Assembly (NCBI RefSeq): GCF_011806565.1
Contig: NZ_JAATOP010000002.1
Location: 248,001 to 312,000 of the forward strand
Reading direction: 5' to 3'
Source: Marivivens donghaensis
Lineage (GTDB): Bacteria > Pseudomonadota > Alphaproteobacteria > Rhodobacterales > Rhodobacteraceae
Length of the DNA: 64,000 bases
Shown: one piece after another, positions 17,827-28,025 of the stretch
How positions within the stretch are numbered: position 1 is the first letter of the stretch
Layout: every line of letters starts with the position of its first letter
The notes under the pieces: model-generated
Told to the model about the DNA's origin: nothing
The model's input: the letters and a program-made list of their open reading frames with translations, nothing else
The model's database searches: none
Position numbers and translations under genes: made by a program

Positions 17827-19578
17827 GTGGTCAAGGCTCAGACAAGGCGTGGGAAATACACGCAGTGGATGAACCGCGCGCATGCGCGGCTTGCGGCCTA
17901 TACTGCCAAGCAGCCATCTTTTGCACATCGGCCAGAGCCGCAATCCATTGGTTTATTTGCAAAAGGTCGCCAGCTTGTCGCTGGTAACTTCCTCTTTTCC
18001 GGCGATCTGATCGAAGCCCCCGGTGCCAGTATTTGGGATATCGCGCCCGTGGATTCGGAAGTCGCGCTGATGCTCCAGAACTGTAGTTGGCTGGACGATC
18101 TGGCCGCGGTCGGGGACGCTGCCGCGCGGGAACGGGCGCAGACTTGGGTCTTCGAATGGATCGAACGCTACGGGCGCGGTCACGGCCCAGGTTGGACGCC
18201 GGAACTGACCGGTCGCCGTCTGATCCGCTGGATAAACCACGCGTATTTCCTTCTCCGTGCGAGGGAGAAGGACGACATTGACCGCTTCATGCAGAGCCTC
18301 GGTGCGCAGACGAAATACCTATCCAAGCGCTGGAAAGGCACTAAGCCAGGGTTGGAGCGGTTCGAAGCGCTTTGCGGCCTTGTCTATGCAAGCCTTGCGC
18401 TCGACGGGTCCATGCTCGTTCTCGATGACGCGCTCTCGGCGCTCGCCAAGGAATGTAAGTCCCGCATCACCGAAGAGGGCGGGATCGACACCCGCAATCC
18501 CGAAGAGCTGCTGGAGGTCTTCACGCTCCTCGGCTGGGCAGTTACCGCGCTTGAGGAAACAGGCCGTCCCGCGCCGCAGGATGTCAGTGATGCCATGGGT
18601 CGCATCGCGCCGACGCTCCGTGCGCTGCGCCATTCCGACGGCGGTCTCGCTCGTTTCCACGGCGGTGGTCGTGGGATTGACGGGCGCTTGGACCATGCGC
18701 TGGCGCTGCTGCCGGATCGCACTGTGCCCAAGGGTTCACTCTATATGGGCTACGGGCGTATCACCGGTGGTCGCACCAGCGTTATCATCGACGCGGATTC
18801 TCCGCCGACAGGATCTGCAAGCCACGATGCCCATGCCTCGACCTGTTCGATGGAGGTCACGTCTGGCCGCCGCCCGCTGATTGTCAATTGCGGATCGGGG
18901 AGCCGTTTCGGCCTCGACTGGCGGCGTTTCGGCCGTGCAACCGCGAGCCATTCGACGCTCGCGATCGAAGGCTACTCTTCCGCACGCCTCGGCAAGCCGA
19001 GCAAATTCGGCGGGGTCGGTCACGAGCCGCTGGTCGACATCCCCGATCATGTGCCGACCGATCAGTCGAGCAGTCGCAAGGGCGAGAAATTCGAAGTCGC
19101 CCACAACGGCTATCAGGCAACGCACGGCCTCATGCACGCCCGCATACTCGACCTCAGCCATGACGGGCGGACGCTGGAGGGCGAAGAGCTCCTCGCTACG
19201 CTGTCGGATGCCGACAAGAAACGGTTCGACGTCTGTATAAAGCGCGAGCCGCTGGGGATTGCCTATTCGGTGCGCTTCCATCTGCACCCCGATGTCGAGG
19301 CGTCTCTCGACATGGGCGGAACGGCGGTGTCTCTCACACTCAAAAGTGGTGAGATCTGGGTGTTCCGGCACGACGGGCGGGCAGAAATGAACATCGAGCC
19401 GTCTGTTTACCTCGAAAATGGACGTTTACGCCCCAGAACATCGCAACAAGTGGTTTTAACCGGACGCGCAATGGCCTATGCGACGCGCATCCGCTGGTCC
19501 TTAGCCAAGGCGCATGAAACCCCAAGCGCTGTACGCGACTACGTTCAGGATGACCTTGCGGAACTGGATCAAGATTGA
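17827..19578 (+). CDS. Heparinase II/III family protein
   Basis: A 583-residue protein with an alpha-helical N-terminal toroid (~40-290) and a beta-sandwich Heparinase_II/III domain from about 310 ([38 protein letters not shown]). The family contains polysaccharide lyases, but the alphaproteobacterial members found beside purH are not biochemically defined and have no clear secretion signal here. GTG at 17827 is preceded by GAGG at about 8 nt. The gene sits between rsmB and purH, a neighbourhood I recall from other Rhodobacteraceae. The substrate is unknown. Confidence 0.85.
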   Translation: MVKAQTRRGKYTQWMNRAHARLAAYTAKQPSFAHRPEPQSIGLFAKGRQLVAGNFLFSGDLIEAPGASIWDIAPVDSEVALMLQNCSWLDDLAAVGDAAARERAQTWVFEWIERYGRGHGPGWTPELTGRRLIRWINHAYFLLRAREKDDIDRFMQSLGAQTKYLSKRWKGTKPGLERFEALCGLVYASLALDGSMLVLDDALSALAKECKSRITEEGGIDTRNPEELLEVFTLLGWAVTALEETGRPAPQDVSDAMGRIAPTLRALRHSDGGLARFHGGGRGIDGRLDHALALLPDRTVPKGSLYMGYGRITGGRTSVIIDADSPPTGSASHDAHASTCSMEVTSGRRPLIVNCGSGSRFGLDWRRFGRATASHSTLAIEGYSSARLGKPSKFGGVGHEPLVDIPDHVPTDQSSSRKGEKFEVAHNGYQATHGLMHARILDLSHDGRTLEGEELLATLSDADKKRFDVCIKREPLGIAYSVRFHLHPDVEASLDMGGTAVSLTLKSGEIWVFRHDGRAEMNIEPSVYLENGRLRPRTSQQVVLTGRAMAYATRIRWSLAKAHETPSAVRDYVQDDLAELDQD

Positions 19579-19598
19579 CAGCCCGGAGAGCCCGCCCG

Positions 19599-21188
19599 AT
19601 GACCGACCTCTATCCCCTGCGCCGCGCCCTATTGTCCGTGTCCGATAAAACCGGACTTCTCGAACTTGGAAAGGCGCTCGCAGATCGTGGTGTCGAACTG
19701 CTGTCGACCGGCGGCTCCGCCAAGGCGCTGCGCGATGCCGGCCTGACCGTTCGCGACGTGTCCGACGTCACCGGCTTCCCCGAAATGATGGATGGCCGTG
19801 TTAAGACCCTGCACCCCAAGGTGCACGGCGGTCTGCTGGCCCTGCGCGACAACGATGCGCACGTCGCTGCGATGGAAGAGCACGAAATCGGCGGCATCGA
19901 CCTGCTGGTTGTGAACCTCTACCCGTTCGAGGCCGCTCTGGCCCGCGGTGCCGAGTATGACGAGATGATCGAGAACATCGACATCGGTGGCCCCGCGATG
20001 ATCCGCGCCGCGGCCAAGAACCACGGTTTCGTCACCACCATCGTCGACGTCGAAGACTACGACGCGCTGCTGGCCGAACTGGACGCCAACGACGGTCAGA
20101 CCTCGTTCGGTTTCCGTCAGCTTATGGCTCAGGTCGCTTACGCCCGCACCGGCGCTTACGACGCTGCGGTCAGCAACTGGATGGCTGATGCGATCGGTGA
20201 GGCCGCTCCGCGCCGCCGTTCGTTCGCCGGTCAGATCAAGCAGACCCTGCGCTACGGTGAAAACCCGCACCAGTCGGCCGCGTTCTACACCGACGGCACT
20301 AACCGTCCGGGCGTTGCGACCGCTGTCCAGCATCAGGGCAAGGAGCTGTCCTACAACAACATCAACGACACCGACGCTGCATTCGAACTGGTGGCAGAAT
20401 TCGATCCGGCTGCTTCGGCTGCCGTTGCGATCATCAAGCACGCCAACCCGTGTGGCGTCGCCAAAGGCGCGACCCTGCTCGAAGCCTACGAGAAGGCTTT
20501 CGATTGCGACCGCACTTCGGCCTTCGGCGGTATCGTTGCGCTGAATCAGCCGCTCGACGCTGAAACCGCCAAGGCCATTGTCGAGATCTTCACCGAGGTC
20601 GTGATTGCTCCGGGTGCTTCGGACGAAGCCAAGGAAATCTTTGCAGCCAAGAAGAACCTGCGCCTTCTGACTACCGAAGGTCTGCCGAACGTCCTCGACA
20701 AGTCGAACACCGTTCGTCAGGTCGCTGGCGGCTTCCTCGTGCAAGACAAGGACGCGGGCTTCATCGGTATGGATGATCTGAAGGTCGTCACCAAGAAAGC
20801 CCCGACCCAAGAGCAGATGGAAGACCTTCTGTTCGCTTGGAAAGTTGGCAAGCACGTCAAGTCGAACGCCATCGTCTACGTCAAGGACGGCGCGACCGTT
20901 GGCGTTGGTGCTGGCCAGATGAGCCGTGTCGACTCCGCTCTGATCGCCGCGAAAAAGGCAGAACGTATGGCCGAGACCATTGGTCTGGAACAGCCGCTGA
21001 CCATCGGTTCGGCTGTTGCGTCTGATGCGTTCTTCCCGTTCCCCGACGGTCTGATGGAAGCCGCTGCCGCTGGCGCGACCTGCGTCATCCAGCCGGGTGG
21101 TTCGATGCGCGACAACGAAGTCATCGCTGCTGCTGACGAAGCAGGCCTCGCGATGGTCTTCACCGGCATGCGCCACTTCCGTCACTAA
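19599..21188 (+). CDS. purH: Bifunctional AICAR formyltransferase / IMP cyclohydrolase
   Basis: Catalyses the last two steps of de novo purine synthesis, AICAR to FAICAR to IMP. It has 529 residues, the same as the E. coli enzyme. The N-terminal MGS-like cyclohydrolase domain starts [18 protein letters not shown] and has [13 protein letters not shown]. The C-terminal transformylase domain carries [23 protein letters not shown] and [13 protein letters not shown] at 19599 fits the family start [11 protein letters not shown]; a longer frame starts at 19575. lspA begins at the very next base after its stop. Confidence 0.97.
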   Translation: MTDLYPLRRALLSVSDKTGLLELGKALADRGVELLSTGGSAKALRDAGLTVRDVSDVTGFPEMMDGRVKTLHPKVHGGLLALRDNDAHVAAMEEHEIGGIDLLVVNLYPFEAALARGAEYDEMIENIDIGGPAMIRAAAKNHGFVTTIVDVEDYDALLAELDANDGQTSFGFRQLMAQVAYARTGAYDAAVSNWMADAIGEAAPRRRSFAGQIKQTLRYGENPHQSAAFYTDGTNRPGVATAVQHQGKELSYNNINDTDAAFELVAEFDPAASAAVAIIKHANPCGVAKGATLLEAYEKAFDCDRTSAFGGIVALNQPLDAETAKAIVEIFTEVVIAPGASDEAKEIFAAKKNLRLLTTEGLPNVLDKSNTVRQVAGGFLVQDKDAGFIGMDDLKVVTKKAPTQEQMEDLLFAWKVGKHVKSNAIVYVKDGATVGVGAGQMSRVDSALIAAKKAERMAETIGLEQPLTIGSAVASDAFFPFPDGLMEAAAAGATCVIQPGGSMRDNEVIAAADEAGLAMVFTGMRHFRH

Positions 21189-21689
21189 ATGAAAACGATC
21201 GCGACAGCCCGTGGAATGCGCCTTCTCTTCTGGGCAGGCTTCTGGACATTCCTGATCGACCAGATCTCCAAGTATCTGGTCGTGCACCTTCTTGGCCTCC
21301 GCACGCTGGAGGTCATTAAGGTCTTCCCGCCGTACCTCGAATTCCGCATGGCATGGAATCGCGGTGTGAACTTTGGCCTGTTCTCGGGCTTCGACATGCG
21401 CTGGGTGCTTGTCTGCGTGGCTGTCGTGATCTCTGCCTTTGTCCTCTATTGGCTGCGCCGCGAAGGCGGGAGCCGATGGGCGTTCATCGCGGGCGGTCTT
21501 CTCGTCGGCGGAGCGATGGGAAACGTCATCGACCGCGTTCTTTACGGCGCGGTAGCCGACTTCCTGAATATGTCCTGCTGCGGGATCGCGAATCCCTACG
21601 CATTCAACGTGGCTGACGTGGCAATTTTCATTGGTGCGATTGGGCTTGCGCTTTTCACCGGCACCAAGTCGAAGAACAAAGCTACGTGA
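21189..21689 (+). CDS. lspA: Lipoprotein signal peptidase (signal peptidase II)
   Basis: Inner-membrane aspartyl protease that removes the signal peptide from prolipoproteins after lipidation. It has 166 residues and four transmembrane segments. Conserved elements are DQISKYLV, NRGVNFGLF and GNVIDRVLYGAVADF with catalytic Asp124, and FNVADVAIF with catalytic Asp143. These positions match the well-studied Pseudomonas enzyme. The start codon directly follows the purH stop, implying coupled translation. The next gene downstream encodes a lipoprotein, a likely substrate. Confidence 0.96.
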   Translation: MKTIATARGMRLLFWAGFWTFLIDQISKYLVVHLLGLRTLEVIKVFPPYLEFRMAWNRGVNFGLFSGFDMRWVLVCVAVVISAFVLYWLRREGGSRWAFIAGGLLVGGAMGNVIDRVLYGAVADFLNMSCCGIANPYAFNVADVAIFIGAIGLALFTGTKSKNKAT

Positions 21690-21741
21690 CGGACTGCTAA
21701 AGCTGCGCTAACTATAGGGCCGTTGAACCGGAGGGGATTTT

Positions 21742-22239
21742 ATGCGCGCAATTTCGTTGGCTGTCGTAGCGATGCTGGCGCTCTCTGCATGTGGAGGCGG
21801 CGACAAGTCCCTTCACAACACGAGCTCGCTGCAAAGCGGCCCCGATGAATTCAGCGTTCTGCCTTACAAGCCGCTCGAAATGCCGCAGTCGATGGCGCTG
21901 CTGCCGCCGCCGAACCCGAACGGCATCAACCTTGCCGATCCGACACCGATTGCCGATGCGATGATTGCGCTGGGCGGCAATCCTAATGGCGGTATTGCTG
22001 GCGATGCCGCGCTGATCGCGCAGGCGACCCGTTACGGCACCGATGGCACTGTACGCCAGACACTCGCGTCCGAGGATGAGCGCTATCGCTGGACCCGCCG
22101 TAACCTTGGCCTCTTCAACATCTTTGCCAAGGATCGCTATTTCTCGGCTTACAACGGCATGGCGCTCGATCCATACGCGGAATTGGAGCGTTTCGGTGCC
22201 GCAGGCGTTACGGTCCCGTCAGCACCTCCGCAACAGTAG
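21742..22239 (+). CDS. DUF3035 (BamF-like) outer-membrane lipoprotein
   Basis: A 165-residue lipoprotein: a signal peptide with lipobox LSAC and Cys17, a glycine-rich spacer, then the DUF3035 core (PDEFSVLPYKPLEMP, LPPPNPNGINLADPTP). In Caulobacter a member of this family, BamF, belongs to the beta-barrel assembly complex; by that relation it may assist outer-membrane protein insertion, though the role is weakly known. The ATG follows a strong GGAGGGG site. It lies between lspA and an M16 protease pair on the same strand. Confidence 0.75.
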   Translation: MRAISLAVVAMLALSACGGGDKSLHNTSSLQSGPDEFSVLPYKPLEMPQSMALLPPPNPNGINLADPTPIADAMIALGGNPNGGIAGDAALIAQATRYGTDGTVRQTLASEDERYRWTRRNLGLFNIFAKDRYFSAYNGMALDPYAELERFGAAGVTVPSAPPQQ

Positions 22240-22311
22240 TCACAACTCCGTTGCCAGTATTGCACGTCCGGCGGGAGGCAGTAGGCTCACCCCATCGTTC
22301 GGAGGTGAATA

Positions 22312-23640
22312 ATGCTGCGATCTCTTGCATTTTCTGCCGCTCTAGCCGCATCGCCGGCAGTGGCTCAGGATGTTTCTACCTTTCAGCTAGATAACGGTAT
22401 GGACGTTGTGGTGATCGAAGATCACCGCGCGCCGGTCGTTGTCCATATGGTCTGGTACCGGCGCGGGTCGGCTGATGAACCCGTCGGAGAATCCGGCGTA
22501 GCGCACTTCCTTGAACACCTGCTGTTCAAGGGCACCGAGAACATGGCGCCGGGCGAGTTGTCCGAAACCGTGGCCGCGAATGGAGGGTCGGACAACGCTT
22601 TCACCAGCTACGATTACACCGCGTATTTCCAGCGCGTTGCGGCTGACCGTCTGCCGTTGATGATGCAGATGGAAGCCGACCGCATGGTGAACCTCAAGCT
22701 GTCCGAAGGTGACATCGCGACCGAGCGGGACGTGATCCTCGAAGAACGCAACATGCGGACCGAGAATAACCCGAGCGCGCTGGCCCGCGAACAGATGATG
22801 GCCGCGCAGTATCTGAACCACCGCTACGGCGTGCCGGTCATCGGTTGGAAGCACGAGATGGAGACGCTCTCGCTCGAAGACGCGACCTCGTTCTATGACC
22901 TCTACTACAGTCCGAATAACGCGACGCTGGTCGTGGCGGGTGATGTGGACCCGACCGAAGTCGGTAAGCTGGCTCAGGAATATTACGGCGCGATCCCGCG
23001 TCAGGAAAATCTGCCCGAGCGTATCCGCTCGCAAGAGCCGCCGCAGACCGCCGCGCGGCGTTTGACCTTCTACGATCCGCGTGTGTCCCAGCCCTATGTC
23101 GCCCGCAGCTACCTTGCGCCCGAGCGTGACAGCGGTGCACAGGAAAAAGCTGCTGCGCTGGTCTATCTGGCCGAACTGCTGGGCGGCTCGCCGTTCACCT
23201 CGGTCCTCGGCATGAAGCTGCAATTCGACACGAACACGGCCGTTTTCACGAACGCGAGTTACAGCGGCACGTCGCTCGACGACACGACGTTCAACCTGTC
23301 CGTCGCTCCGGCTGAAGGCGTGACGCTTCAGGAAGCCGAAGATGCGATGGATGATGCGATCCAGAGCTTTATGGACACCGAGATCGACCCCGACCGTATG
23401 GAGGCGATCCGCACCCAGCTTCGTGCGAGCGAGGTTTATGCGCTCGATGACGTGCAGGGTCTTGCGAACCGCTACGGCGCTGCGCTGTCGATCGGCCTGA
23501 CGGTCGACGATGTCCAACAGTGGCCCGCAATCCTCGAAGCCGTCACGGCTGAAGATGTCAAAGCCATCGCGGCAGAGGTGCTCGACCCGCGCCGCTCCGT
23601 CACCATGTGGGTCAGCGCCGAAGAGGAGAGCGCAGAATGA
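22312..23640 (+). CDS. M16 family zinc metallopeptidase, active subunit
   Basis: Insulinase/processing-peptidase-like protease of 442 residues with a signal peptide (cleavage near AVAQD at 19-20), so periplasmic. The inverted zinc motif HFLEH is at 65-69 (His65, His69 ligands; Glu68 catalytic), with a downstream conserved Glu in the usual place (about 70-80 residues later). It ends exactly where a second M16 gene starts (ATGA overlap), so the two probably form a heterodimer, as in other proteobacterial M16 pairs. A strong GGAGGTGA site precedes ATG 22312. Confidence 0.9.
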   Translation: MLRSLAFSAALAASPAVAQDVSTFQLDNGMDVVVIEDHRAPVVVHMVWYRRGSADEPVGESGVAHFLEHLLFKGTENMAPGELSETVAANGGSDNAFTSYDYTAYFQRVAADRLPLMMQMEADRMVNLKLSEGDIATERDVILEERNMRTENNPSALAREQMMAAQYLNHRYGVPVIGWKHEMETLSLEDATSFYDLYYSPNNATLVVAGDVDPTEVGKLAQEYYGAIPRQENLPERIRSQEPPQTAARRLTFYDPRVSQPYVARSYLAPERDSGAQEKAAALVYLAELLGGSPFTSVLGMKLQFDTNTAVFTNASYSGTSLDDTTFNLSVAPAEGVTLQEAEDAMDDAIQSFMDTEIDPDRMEAIRTQLRASEVYALDDVQGLANRYGAALSIGLTVDDVQQWPAILEAVTAEDVKAIAAEVLDPRRSVTMWVSAEEESAE

Positions 23641-24968
23641 AACGTCTGATTCTGGCTACCGTCCTGTCCGTCCTCGGCGTTACTGCCCGCGCAGAGGTGC
23701 AGATCCAGCAGGTCACTTCGCCTGCAGGCATTAACGCTTGGCTCGTCGAAGAGCACGAGATTCCATTTGTCGCGCTGGAGATCTACTTCAAAGGCGGTAC
23801 ATCGCTGGATGAACCGGGCAAGCGCGGCGCAACCAATCTGATGATGGGTCTTCTCGAAGAAGGCTCGGGCGAGATGACCGCGCAGGATTTCCAGCGCGAG
23901 CGTGAATCGTTGGCTGCGTCCTATGGCTTTGACGCCTACGACGACGGCGTGAGCGTGTCCGCCAAATTCCTGACCGAAAACCGTGATGATGCCGTGGCGC
24001 TGCTGCGTCAGGCGCTCGTCGCACCGCGTTTCGATCAGGACGCCATCGACCGCGTGAAGGGGCAGGTGCTCGCGGGCATCGCGTCGCGCAAGACAGACCC
24101 TAACCGCATTGCGGGCGACAGTTTCTATAGCGAAGCCTACGGCGATCATCCCTACGGCACCGATGACAGCGGAACCGAAGAAACCATCCGCGCGCTCACG
24201 CAGGACGATATCTTCAAAGCCTATCGCAATGCACTTGTCGAAGGCCGCGCCTATGTGTCCGCTGTGGGTGACATCAATGCCGAGGAGCTCGGTCAGGTTA
24301 TCGACAACCTTCTCAGCGGTCTGCCCGAAGACGGCCCCGCCGTTCCCGGTGCGGTCGATTTCGGTCTCACGGGCGGCGCGACCATTGTCGACTTTGCCAC
24401 TCCGCAGTCGGTGATCCTTTTCGGGCACGCGGGTATCGAACGTGACGATCCCGACTTCTTTGCTGCCTACGTGTTGAACACGATCCTCGGTGGTGACGGT
24501 CCGCAGTCGATCCTGATGAACGAAGTCCGTGAAAAGCGCGGTCTGACCTACGGCATCTACACCTATCTAGTGGACAAGGATTACTCGAACATGTGGCTCG
24601 GCTCGGTCGCCACGGCGAACGAGAAAGTCGGCGAGACCATCGACGTGATCCTCGATAACTGGGCCCGTGTTGCGACTGTCGGCGTCAGCCAGGAAGAGCT
24701 CGACAACGCCAAAACCTACCTCACCGGCGCTTACCCGCTGCGGTTCGACGGCAACGAAGAGATCGCGGGTATCATGGTCGGGATGCAGGTTCAGGGACTG
24801 CCGCCCGAATATGTGGTCGAGCGCAATGACTATATCGAGGCCGTGACGCTCGAGGACATCAACCGCGTTGCGCAGCGCCTGCTCAATCCCGATGCGCTAC
24901 ATTTCACCATCGTGGGTCAGCCCGAAGGCGTCGATGAAGCCATGCTGACCGACGTCGGCGAAGAGTGA
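23637..24968 (+). CDS. M16 family peptidase-like protein, non-catalytic partner
   Basis: A 443-residue secreted M16 paralogue (signal peptide ending near ARA at 18-20). Where the zinc motif should be it reads NLMMGLLEEGSGEM, lacking HxxEH. It is therefore likely the inactive, substrate-binding subunit, like the alpha subunit of mitochondrial processing peptidase. The C-terminal region conserves EVREKRGLTYGIYTYL, the Arg/Tyr segment typical of the partner subunit. It overlaps the active-subunit gene by 4 nt. Confidence 0.88.
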   Translation: MKRLILATVLSVLGVTARAEVQIQQVTSPAGINAWLVEEHEIPFVALEIYFKGGTSLDEPGKRGATNLMMGLLEEGSGEMTAQDFQRERESLAASYGFDAYDDGVSVSAKFLTENRDDAVALLRQALVAPRFDQDAIDRVKGQVLAGIASRKTDPNRIAGDSFYSEAYGDHPYGTDDSGTEETIRALTQDDIFKAYRNALVEGRAYVSAVGDINAEELGQVIDNLLSGLPEDGPAVPGAVDFGLTGGATIVDFATPQSVILFGHAGIERDDPDFFAAYVLNTILGGDGPQSILMNEVREKRGLTYGIYTYLVDKDYSNMWLGSVATANEKVGETIDVILDNWARVATVGVSQEELDNAKTYLTGAYPLRFDGNEEIAGIMVGMQVQGLPPEYVVERNDYIEAVTLEDINRVAQRLLNPDALHFTIVGQPEGVDEAMLTDVGEE

Positions 24969-25023
24969 GTGTTCACGAAATATCCCCTCGTGAATCAGTG
25001 AGGGCCATGCTACGTTTTGTGGC

Positions 25024-26877
25024 ATGGCTCTAGCGAACCCCAAGATAACCCCCAACCGTCCCGTAATCAGACAATTGGACGAAACCGCTATCAACCGCAT
25101 CGCTGCGGGTGAGGTGGTTGAACGTCCGTCTGCTGCGGTCAAGGAACTGGTCGAGAACTCCATCGACGCTGGCGCGACCCGTATCGAGGTCGTGATCGCC
25201 GATGGTGGCAAGACGTTAATCCGCGTGACCGACAACGGCTGCGGCATCACCGCCGACCAATTGCCGCTCGCGCTGTCGCGCCATGCGACGTCCAAGATCG
25301 ACGGTTCGGACCTTCTGAACATCCATTCCTTCGGCTTCCGCGGTGAGGCTCTGCCGTCGCTTGGCGCTGTTGGCCGTCTGACCATCACCAGCCGCTGCGG
25401 CGGTGAGGAAGCCTCGGTCATCGCTGTCGCCGGTGGCCGGATGGAGGCGGTGAAGCCCGCCGCGCTGTCCGAAGGCACCGTCGTCGAACTGAAGGACCTT
25501 TTCTACGCCACACCCGCCCGCCTGAAGTTCCTGCGCACCGACCGCGCAGAGGCGCAAGCGGTGACGGACACGGTAAAACGCCTCGCCATGGCGGAGCCGT
25601 TCATCAGCTTCAGCCTTGTGGATGCCTCTGGCGGCAACCGCCGCGAGGTCTTCCGTGCCGATGCGGAGCAGGGCGAGATGTTCGATGCGCTGAACGGACG
25701 TCTGGCCACCGTTCTGGGCCGCGATTTCGCCGAGAACTCTATCGCCATTGATGCCGAACGCGATGGTTTCCACCTGACCGGCTACGCCGCGCTCCCGACC
25801 TACTCGCGCGGCTCGTCCGCTGCGCAATTCCTGTTCGTGAATGGCCGTCCGGTAAAGGACAAGCTGCTCATCGGTGCGCTGCGCGGCGCCTACATGGATT
25901 TCCTCAGCCGCGACCGTCATCCGGCTGCCGCGCTGTTCGTCGACTGCAATCCGCAACTCGTCGATGTAAACGTGCATCCCGCAAAGTCCGAGGTCCGTTT
26001 CCGTGAGCCTGGTCTGGTGCGCGGCCTGATCGTTTCTGGCCTTCGTCATGCGCTCGCCGGTGCCGGTCACCGCGCGTCGTCCACAGTCGCTGCCGATACG
26101 CTGGGCGCGATGCGGCCCGAGCAGCCCGCCGCGCCGGTCTATCAGGCGCCGTACCGCGTCGAACGTCCGACCTATACAGCCCGCAGCGCCAGCTACGACA
26201 TGCAGGCGCCCGCGCCGGAGTATTCGGGTTTTGCCGAGATGTCGGCGCCGTCCGCCCGCGTCGAGCCTGTGATCGAAGACACCAAACCGCTGGAGGCGCT
26301 GCCGCTCGGTGCTGCCCGCGCGCAGGTCCACGAGAACTACATCATTGCGCAGACGGAAACGGGGATGGTGATCGTCGATCAACACGCTGCGCATGAACGC
26401 CTCGTCTATGAGAAACTGAAAAAGCAGATGGCCGAGAATGGCGTCGCAGCTCAGGCTCTGTTGATCCCCGAGATCGTCGAACTGTCGTCGGGCGATGCGC
26501 AAATGCTGCTCGATCTGGCGGACGATCTGACCAAGCTCGGCCTGACGATCGAGCCATTTGGCGGCGGCGCGATCTGTGTCCGCGAAACGCCCGCTATTCT
26601 GGGAGAGGTGAACGCGGACGCGATGCTGCGCGATATCCTCGACGAGCTTGCAGACCTTGGCGACAGCACCACGGTCCAAGTACGGATCGAAGCGATCCTG
26701 TCGCGCGTCGCGTGCCACGGTTCCATCCGCTCCGGTCGCCGGATGCGCGGTGAGGAGATGAACGCGCTCCTGCGCGAGATGGAGGCGACACCGCATTCGG
26801 GCCAGTGCAATCACGGACGCCCGACCTATGTGGAGCTCCGCCTGTCGGACATCGAACGCCTGTTCGGTCGCACCTGA
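25024..26877 (+). CDS. mutL: DNA mismatch repair protein MutL
   Basis: Mismatch repair coordinator of 617 residues. The N-terminal GHKL ATPase holds NRIAAGEVVERPSAAVKELVENSIDAG, TDNGCGI and SFGFRGEAL. The middle is variable and proline-rich. The C-terminal dimerisation domain carries the complete endonuclease motif DQHA-x2-E-x4-E (DQHAAHERLVYE), an ACHGSIRSG element and CNHGRPT. MutL of this organism should therefore nick DNA itself, as expected for bacteria without MutH. Its stop overlaps the rmuC start by one base. Confidence 0.96.
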   Translation: MALANPKITPNRPVIRQLDETAINRIAAGEVVERPSAAVKELVENSIDAGATRIEVVIADGGKTLIRVTDNGCGITADQLPLALSRHATSKIDGSDLLNIHSFGFRGEALPSLGAVGRLTITSRCGGEEASVIAVAGGRMEAVKPAALSEGTVVELKDLFYATPARLKFLRTDRAEAQAVTDTVKRLAMAEPFISFSLVDASGGNRREVFRADAEQGEMFDALNGRLATVLGRDFAENSIAIDAERDGFHLTGYAALPTYSRGSSAAQFLFVNGRPVKDKLLIGALRGAYMDFLSRDRHPAAALFVDCNPQLVDVNVHPAKSEVRFREPGLVRGLIVSGLRHALAGAGHRASSTVAADTLGAMRPEQPAAPVYQAPYRVERPTYTARSASYDMQAPAPEYSGFAEMSAPSARVEPVIEDTKPLEALPLGAARAQVHENYIIAQTETGMVIVDQHAAHERLVYEKLKKQMAENGVAAQALLIPEIVELSSGDAQMLLDLADDLTKLGLTIEPFGGGAICVRETPAILGEVNADAMLRDILDELADLGDSTTVQVRIEAILSRVACHGSIRSGRRMRGEEMNALLREMEATPHSGQCNHGRPTYVELRLSDIERLFGRT

Positions 26878-28025
26878 TGACGCTCGATCTGAATGACCCG
26901 CAGACGTTGATCTTGCTGGCAGCGGGGGCTTTGGGCCTCTTTGTCATCATCCTGCTGCTGATGGTCGTGAAACGGGCAGGGCAGTCGGCGCACATGGCGC
27001 AGATGGTGGCAAGCCAGATGGGCCACGTGAACCAGCGTGTACAAATGCTTTCAGACGGGCAGCAGCAGCTCGTGGGCGGCCTGTCGTCGGTGTCGGAGGC
27101 GCAGGCTAAATCGCAGGCGCATATGCTCAAGCTGATGGAGGCGCGCCTTCAGCAGGTCAACGAGGTTGTGAACCGGAACCTGACGCTCAGCACTAAAGCT
27201 ACGGCGCAGAGCCTTGGCGAGCTTCAGCAGCGCCTCAAGACCATCGATAAGGCGCAGGAAAATATCACCAAGCTGTCGGGCGATGTGCTCGGTCTACAAG
27301 ACATCCTGTCGAACAAACAGACCCGCGGCGCGTTCGGTGAAATCCAATTGCAGGACATCGTGTCCAAAGCGCTGCCAAGCGACAGTTATCGCCTCCAGCA
27401 CACGCTTTCCAATGGCAAGCGCGCCGACTGTCTGATCCACCTGCCCAACCCGCCGGGGCCGATTGTGATCGACAGTAAATTCCCGCTCGAACCTTACGAG
27501 CGGATGCGCAAAGCGGAGACCGAGCAGGAGAAGCTGGAAGGCGTTCGTCAGATGCGGATCGCGGTGCGCAACCATATCCGCGCCATCAGCGAGAAATACA
27601 TCATAGAGGGTGAGACGGCCGACGGTGCGATCCTCTTCCTGCCGTCCGAAGCTGTCTACGCAGAGATCCACGCGAACTTCTCTGAACTGGTTCGCGAGGG
27701 GTTCGCCGCGCGGGTTTATATCGTTTCGCCGACGACATGCATGGCCACGCTGAATACAATGCGCGCGATCCTGAAGGACGCCCGTATGCGCGAACAGGCG
27801 GGTGCCATTCGTCAAGAATTGTCGAAGCTTTATGGGGACGTTGATCGCCTTGGCTCTCGCGTGGAAAACCTCGACCGCCACTTCAACATGGCGGCCAAGG
27901 ATATCGCGGAGATCAAAATCAGTGCCGAGAAGGCTGGGAAGCGTGCGCAGCGGCTCGACAACTTCGATTTCGAAGAGCTTGCCCCCGAAACCAACCCGTC
28001 AGTCGTGCCGCTGGTGCAGGATTAA
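26877..28025 (+). CDS. rmuC: DNA recombination protein RmuC
   Basis: A 382-residue protein that limits recombination at inverted repeats; the family has a restriction-nuclease-like fold. One N-terminal transmembrane helix (residues ~9-30, LILLAAGALGLFVIILLL) is followed by a coiled coil to about 140. The RmuC domain then follows with GAFGEIQLQDIVSKALP, PIVIDSKFPLEPYE and ILFLPSEAVYAEI. It starts at the TGATG junction with mutL and converges with chrR, where the two stops overlap by 4 nt without a terminator. Confidence 0.92.
   Translation: MTLDLNDPQTLILLAAGALGLFVIILLLMVVKRAGQSAHMAQMVASQMGHVNQRVQMLSDGQQQLVGGLSSVSEAQAKSQAHMLKLMEARLQQVNEVVNRNLTLSTKATAQSLGELQQRLKTIDKAQENITKLSGDVLGLQDILSNKQTRGAFGEIQLQDIVSKALPSDSYRLQHTLSNGKRADCLIHLPNPPGPIVIDSKFPLEPYERMRKAETEQEKLEGVRQMRIAVRNHIRAISEKYIIEGETADGAILFLPSEAVYAEIHANFSELVREGFAARVYIVSPTTCMATLNTMRAILKDARMREQAGAIRQELSKLYGDVDRLGSRVENLDRHFNMAAKDIAEIKISAEKAGKRAQRLDNFDFEELAPETNPSVVPLVQD

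Noticed and set aside
19629-21287. Long minus-strand open frame opposite purH
   Set aside because: purH is unmistakable on the plus strand; the antisense product matches nothing known to me.
25216-26814. Minus-strand open frame opposite mutL
   Set aside because: Shadow of the complete MutL coding sequence.
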